Assembly: GCA_013350335.1 (NCBI GenBank) | Contig: CM023535.1 | Coordinates: forward strand, 25,078,617-25,142,616 | Source: Chimonanthus salicifolius | Lineage: Eukaryota > Streptophyta > Magnoliopsida > Laurales > Calycanthaceae | DNA length: 64,000 nt | Reading direction: 5' to 3' | Part shown: positions 58,956 to 64,000 of the stretch, piece after piece | Position numbering within the stretch: the stretch's first letter is position 1 | How the letters are laid out: every line of letters starts with the position of its first letter | Program-made: the position numbers and the translations under genes | The notes under the pieces: model-generated | Told to the model about the DNA's origin: nothing | Database searches by the model: none | The model's input: the letters and a program-made list of their open reading frames with translations, nothing else

Positions 58956-59128
58956 TGGTATTAGAGCTGGCCCCTAAGCCAATGCATGTGGACTCAAGAT
59001 CCCTTAACCGAACGAGATGGTCGGCGACGATGTTTGATCAGTCGGAGAGCTTCGTTTGAGTAGGAATTGTTGGGGCTGCAAACAAGTCCCGCATCAGTTG
59101 GGAAAGGGGAGAAATAAAGAGTTATAAG
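58956..59128 (+). mobile_element. TRIM-like remnant: primer-binding site, ~100-bp interior, LTR start
   Basis: TGGTATTAGAGC (58956-58967) matches the Met-tRNA primer-binding site at 11 of 12 bases. After only about 100 bp of non-coding interior, TGTTGGGGCTGCAAACAAGT starts at 59068 and resembles the LTR of element K for about 60 bp. A primer-binding site and LTR so close together is the TRIM layout. The 5' LTR is absent. Confidence 0.55.
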
Positions 59129-59998
59129 TGATCCATAATTTGGACACTCGGGCGACAATGGATAGAAATGCAGCGAAAATAAGATGAGAAACTAAGTTAG
59201 ACACAGGATTTTAGGAAGAGAAATCTTCCTCTTTTTGGTCTTTTCTTCTATTTTCTCAAACACAGATTGTACAATCTCTCTGGCGTGCATCCACAAGTTG
59301 GAGACTGCCAAAAACAAAGAGAGAAATGGGATAAAAGTGGGCAGAAACTGCCCAGAATTGTATAAAACTGTTCAAACTGTCGACAGTTTTCGACTGGTAC
59401 ATCGTTTGGTACTATTCACAGACTGTACTATATGATATACAAGTCGATTGGTACTATTCACAGCCTTGGTAGATGATGTACCAGTCGACTGGTACTATTC
59501 ACAGCCTTGGTAGATGATGTACCAGTCGACTGGTAAAGTATTTGTAACACAGTACAGTCACTAGACGATGTACCTGTTGACTGGTGTATCGACTGGTACC
59601 TTTAAAGACTTATTTTCTTCATTTTTTAAAATCTTAAAACAAAAATACAACAAGAGAAAACAAGAAAATACATGAAAATACCATAATGGGACATGAAAAT
59701 ACAATAATAGGAGATCCTCCTAGATCATGGCTCCCCCTGTTCAGGGGATTTAGGTCCCACTAAATCTTCAAAACTCCAAATGAGGGAACTCCTTAGCTTC
59801 TTTCTCCCGACTGTACCATCGTGACTGGCTTGGCAGCTGACCCTTCTTACCGATCTGGTAAGAATCATACTTCCAGTTAAGGGCCGGGCTTTAGAAGCTC
59901 GGAACTTAACTCGCGTCGTGACGTCCGCGCCCTTTGTCGCTTTTATTTAAAATAAAAAATATACTCTGATTTTACGGTGAAAAGGGGCGGGCGCTACA
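59129..59998. other. LTR-like DNA with ACCAGTCGACTGGT palindromes
   Basis: No gene. Two 41-bp units include the perfect 14-base palindrome ACCAGTCGACTGGT at 59480-59493 and 59521-59534, with degenerate copies from 59390 to 59600. The right end (59998 read leftward) starts TGTAGCGCCCGCCCC, a gypsy-LTR-like opening on the minus strand that cuts the chromodomain of element I. At least two elements may be fused here. Confidence 0.4.
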
Positions 59999-62253
59999 CT
60001 TCCCTCGTCTAGTCTCCATAACCTTCTTTTCCAATATGTAATCTTCAGACAGTGGATCCTCACGCTCTACCCACAAATCATCAACGGATGGTAGCCACGT
60101 CTCCTTCTTTGAATCTTCATCAAGTATAAAAGGTTCAAACAGCTTCAAGTTCTTGGCATTGATGACCGAGTACATCTGCATATATGGTGGTAGATCCAGT
60201 TGGAATGCATTATCACTCATATTAATGGGTTTTAGCTTCTTTCATTCTCCCTTCAACCGTTCTTTCCTCAACTTCAGCCAATCAAGATCACATTTTTAGA
60301 ATGTGCACTCCACTCGATGTCGATCATGTTGGTTTTTGTATCTCTGTTGTGAACGCTGCAGCTGTGCTTCCACTTCTTTGTGGACCTTGGCAATCCTTTC
60401 AAGAAATCGTTGAGCTCTAGCTCTGTCCTCCTCTTCCCTTCCTTCTAACTGACTGTCCCCAAAGGTTAAAGGCAAATCAAAAGGGCTTTGAGGCAAGTAG
60501 CCCAAACAGACTTCAAAAGGTGACTTCTGTGTCGAGCCATGAATTGCACGATTGAAAGCGAACTGCAATTATGGTAGGCTTGTGTCCCAAGTCTTAGGAT
60601 GCTTGGAATTGTAGCCTCGAAGGAGGTGCACTATAGTTATGTTTACTACCTCTATTTATCCATCAGTTTTCGGATGAAATGCCGTACTCCTCTTCAGCCT
60701 CGTATCGATCATTCCCCATAGTGAATTCCAAAAATGACTTAGGAATCGACTATTTTTATCCGAGACAATCGACGCAGGCAACCCATAGTGCTTCCAAACA
60801 TGATCAGAGAATAGCTTCACTGCTGCCTCTCCTTTCACTGTCTTCTTGCAAGGGATGAGTTCCACCATCTTGTTGAACCGATCCACAATAACAAACAAAT
60901 AATCGTATCCAGACTTGGTCTTCAGTAAACCTCCCAAAAAGTCCATCGAAATACTCTCCCAGGGTCTTGTAGGTACTGGTAAAGGAATATACAGTCTCAT
61001 CTTCCTGTTCGATGGCTTTGACGTGTTGCATAGAACGCAACCTCTGATGTATTTAGCCACATCTAGCTGCATCTTCGGCCAAAAGACATACCTCTGCAGA
61101 TTAAGGTAGTGTTTTCTCAACTCCAAAATGTCCCGCCATTGGGAAGGTATGAGTTTCTCTAACCCACTGTAATTTGTCCCCGTCTTTCGGTATACACAGT
61201 TGTGACCCTTTATACATCAACCCATCCTTTAATTCAAATCACATTGTCTAACCTTGCTGTAGCTTCTCAAACACTGTCTTGAAGTCTTCATCATTGTCAT
61301 ACTCTTGTACGTACTCAGTAAGGGCCATAGGCTGGACCTGCATTGCCATTGTGCGGTGGAGCTCCTCTGTGTAGGTGGTCTAGACAACATATCAACCAGT
61401 TTATTCGTGGCTCCTTTCTTGTACTTTATCACGAGATTAAACAGTTGCACGAATGACTGCTGCAACTTAGACTGAGTTTGCAAAAACTGGAGGGGTTTGT
61501 GGTCGGTGTGGATTATGACATCCTTCCTCAACATATACACACACCAATGTTTCACCACCTGGTGCAAAACACACATCTCCTTATCATAGGTGGGGTAATT
61601 CATCACCGAACCACTGAATATCTCAGAACGGTAAGCCACTGACCTTCCATCCTGTAACAAAACAGCTCCCATAGCATAAGTAGATGCATTTGCCTCAACT
61701 TCAAAAGGGTGATGCAAATTTGGTAATACCAATACTGGAGCTTCTGAAATCTTCCGTTTGCAACAATTGAAAAGTGTCATCCTGCTTCTTCATCCACTCA
61801 AACTTTTGATTGGCCTTTGTCAATGCATGCAAATGCGCTGTAATTTGTGAAAAATGGCGGATGAACTTCCGCAGGTATTGACAAGCTCCCATGAAGCTTA
61901 TAACTTCAGTCACTAAACGAGGTGCAGGCCATTTCGTAATGACCTCTATTTTTTAAGGTTCCACCTTCAACTCTCTTGCTCCAACTACAAAACCCAGGTA
62001 CACCAATAACTGCTTTTCAAATTCACATTCCTTTCCATTCAGTTGTAGCTGATTCTCCCTCAACACCCCTAACACCTTCTTCAAATGAGTAATGTGATCC
62101 TCCCATGTTTTGCTATAAGTTAAAATATCATCCAGATACACAATAACAAAATCTTCGATGAAAGGACGCAATACCTCATTCATTAATCTCATGACGGTAG
62201 CAAGTACGTTGCACAATCCAAATGGCATAACCAGCTGATGCGGGAGGACCGCC
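59999..62253 (-). pseudogene. Ty3/gypsy chromovirus pol remnant, element I
   Basis: Minus strand, in order: reverse transcriptase from VMPFGLCN (62230) with catalytic YLDDIL (62136-62119) and LGFV; connection text (FMGACQYLRKFIRHFSQ); RNase H with LQDGRSVAYRSEIF and HTDHKPLQFL; the integrase zinc region with CVLCNTSKPSNRK; the core with SMDFLGGL and VSDKNSRF; a C-terminal part at 60568-60296 (FNRAIHGSTQKSPFEV); and a chromodomain start (DYILEKKVMETRRGK) cut at 59998. Gene order RT-RH-IN and a chromodomain place it in the plant chromoviruses. Stops and frameshifts occur near 61952, 61229-61126, 60655-60569 and 60295. The N-terminal RT, protease and gag are absent. Confidence 0.9.
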
Positions 62254-62624
62254 TGCAACTAAGCAGGAAGAAGATAAAAACGTTTGCAACTTGGGCAGAA
62301 GTAAAAGGAAAAAAAAAATAAACTAAATAAATCTGAATCTTTAATTCATTATTCGAATAGATGTATCTCCCTCTCTTACATATATTATATTTATAAGAAA
62401 ATAAAGAGATAAAAATAGAAAAAGACTCCTAATCAAAGTAGGAAACTTCCTAATTATTCTAAAACAAAAATAGAATTTCTAATCTTATCCTAGACTCCTA
62501 AATAAATTGGGAAAGCCACCAACCTGGTTTCCTTGCTAAATAAGAATTCTAAGAATAAAATAATGTGAAAATACAAAACTAATAAATACTAAAATTGGGC
62601 CTATGAGCTGCGTGTCCTACATCA
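62254..62624 (-). mobile_element. 3' LTR of gypsy element J
   Basis: On the minus strand, TGATGTAGGACACG follows the AACAGAGGGGGAA polypurine tract (62637-62625), itself preceded by CTCGAGGACGAGTTC, the usual last codons of a plant gypsy element. The LTR runs 371 bp to TTAGTTGCA at 62254, where element I's reverse transcriptase text begins. J is therefore inserted in I. Confidence 0.7.
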
Positions 62625-64000
62625 TTCCCCCTCTGTTGAAAAGAACTCGTCCTCGAGTTGAAATCAGCAAAATCATAACACACCAAATAAAGATGAAGTC
62701 CAAATCCGAAGATGCGAATGATGAAGCTGTAAACTGTACAAACTACAATGCACGGATGATGAGAGCTTTCCTTCGGTGTAGCGAAGAAGCCAATGACTGC
62801 AAACGGGCTAAGGCATGGACGAACTAAGCTGATGGCGAAAGGGTCTTCAGTATGACACTTCAGTAATACACGGTCTTGATGGTCTATTGGATGAGGCTCC
62901 AATGAGAGGATAGGAGGCGGGCATGAGAGTGGACGAATAACCAAAGAGGAATTCCTGGTATCCGTAATGGGATCAAGTTTGGGTAATAGGAGAAGGTTGG
63001 GTAAATTGCGATGGCGGTGGGGGAGGTGATGGAGGTGTAGGTTGTGCTGGTGGTGGATCGACACTCAACACAACTGGCTTTGTCTCTCACACATGTAATC
63101 TCTGTGGGGTCATGACATCTGGAGAAGCAAGCATTAACTCGGAGTCTGACGTTGGAGTAGCATGCACGAATGCTGATGAATGACTTTGGAGTGGGCAGCA
63201 CACACCTCGAGGAAGCGAGCACGTATTTTGAGTTTTTGTTCACCTTCGTCTGGGCACTGAATTTTCTGTCGAGCAAAAGTTCTCTATATTCTTGTAAAAA
63301 TTCTTGAAATTTAGATCGCAATTAAGAGAAAAATTCAATGAACTCAGTTTGGCAGAATAATTGATCACCATTGTTGTTGGATGTTATCGGGTATGTGTGA
63401 TGCGGGTAATCAGATCGAGGTGTCACAATGTCCAAGACATGACAGTTGGAGCGGGTTGGGGGTTGGAAAGACATGGAGAGGTTCGGTCAAAGGGGCCACT
63501 TAGCTAGTCAAACAATCAAATCTGGTCAATGGTCAACTCAAGTCAAACCTGGGCAAAAATCAATGGTCCCACAGTTTAAGGTATGACTTTGGTCAAAAGT
63601 GGAATATGATAGAATTCGTAATTAGTAAGAAAAGAAGGGTAACTAGGAAAATGTGGGAAAATGGTATAAGTGTGTAAATAGAAGGAAGTTGAAGGGTAGT
63701 GATATAAAGAGAAATTGATGCTTTTGAGGGCATTAAAAGAAAAGAGAGTAAAAAGATGGCAAAGGTTTTGTTGTCTCGTGGCATGTGAATGGGGTTGTTT
63801 AAAGATGAACGAATTGTTGTAGGTGAGAGTATTGGGTCACTTAAAGGCTAGTGGAATAGGCTTGGTGGAAAGGACAAGGGAAGAGGATTTTTCTTTATGG
63901 GGTCTCGGGAAAGATGGAAGCTTGGACTTGGATTTGTGGTTGTCTGCAGAGAAAGGTGTAGAAAGAGGGACGAAGATAAAGAGAAGATTGCATGGGAAAA
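62625..64000 (-). mobile_element. Internal region of element J, running off the window
   Basis: Upstream of J's polypurine tract on the minus strand. No pol domain is recognisable in this 1.4 kb. The frames at 62579-63064 and 62884-63321 have no known motif. TGTGACACCTCGATC (minus strand, from about 63435) is an LTR-start-like string and may mark another insertion or a boundary. Confidence 0.4.

Noticed and set aside
62579..63321. Host gene on the minus strand (145- and 161-codon frames)
   Set aside because: They overlap in different frames, show no domain, and lie directly upstream of a gypsy polypurine tract and LTR.

Overview
The window is nuclear DNA from a flowering plant. The signs are the plant-type retrotransposons, tRNA-derived SINEs, hAT-type miniature elements, AT-rich non-coding DNA, and one intron-containing gene of a plant C2H2 family. 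I cannot name the species. I see no rRNA or tRNA gene, CRISPR array, or bacterial or organellar gene.

Only one host gene is supported. It lies on the minus strand from 37458 down to 18477 and can be built as four exons joined by three GT-AG introns, giving an open frame of 1,794 codons. It has an N-terminal C2H2 zinc finger, a very long acidic and Ser/Thr-rich middle built from about seven diverged ~130-residue repeats, and a basic, conserved-looking C-terminus. Intron 2 is about 12 kb and is mostly transposable elements: a SINE, a Ty1/copia element (26599-35058) with a truncated copia element inside it, and a LINE 3' fragment.

The rest is layered mobile DNA. From 1 to 13.4 kb there are Ty3/gypsy LTR pieces, including a ~3.9-kb LTR with an internal minisatellite, and LTR-like stretches with repeated palindromic motifs. 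A 5'-truncated copia element (13.7-16.9 kb) precedes the gene's 3' end. Beyond the gene come a 1-kb hAT-like element rich in CCCGACC, SINE copies, and two members of a small hAT-type family carrying TATCGGCCGATA. At 43505-54522 there is a three-level nest: a copia element (target duplication CCTAG) holding a TG...CA solo LTR (TCTAG), which in turn holds a gypsy solo LTR (CTATC/CTATG).

The right end has a copia gag/protease remnant that seems fused to a TRIM-like element at a short microhomology, then a minus-strand gypsy pol pseudogene cut on both sides by other LTRs. The right-hand invader runs off the window. No transposable element here has an intact polyprotein. Element names A-K used below are local labels only.
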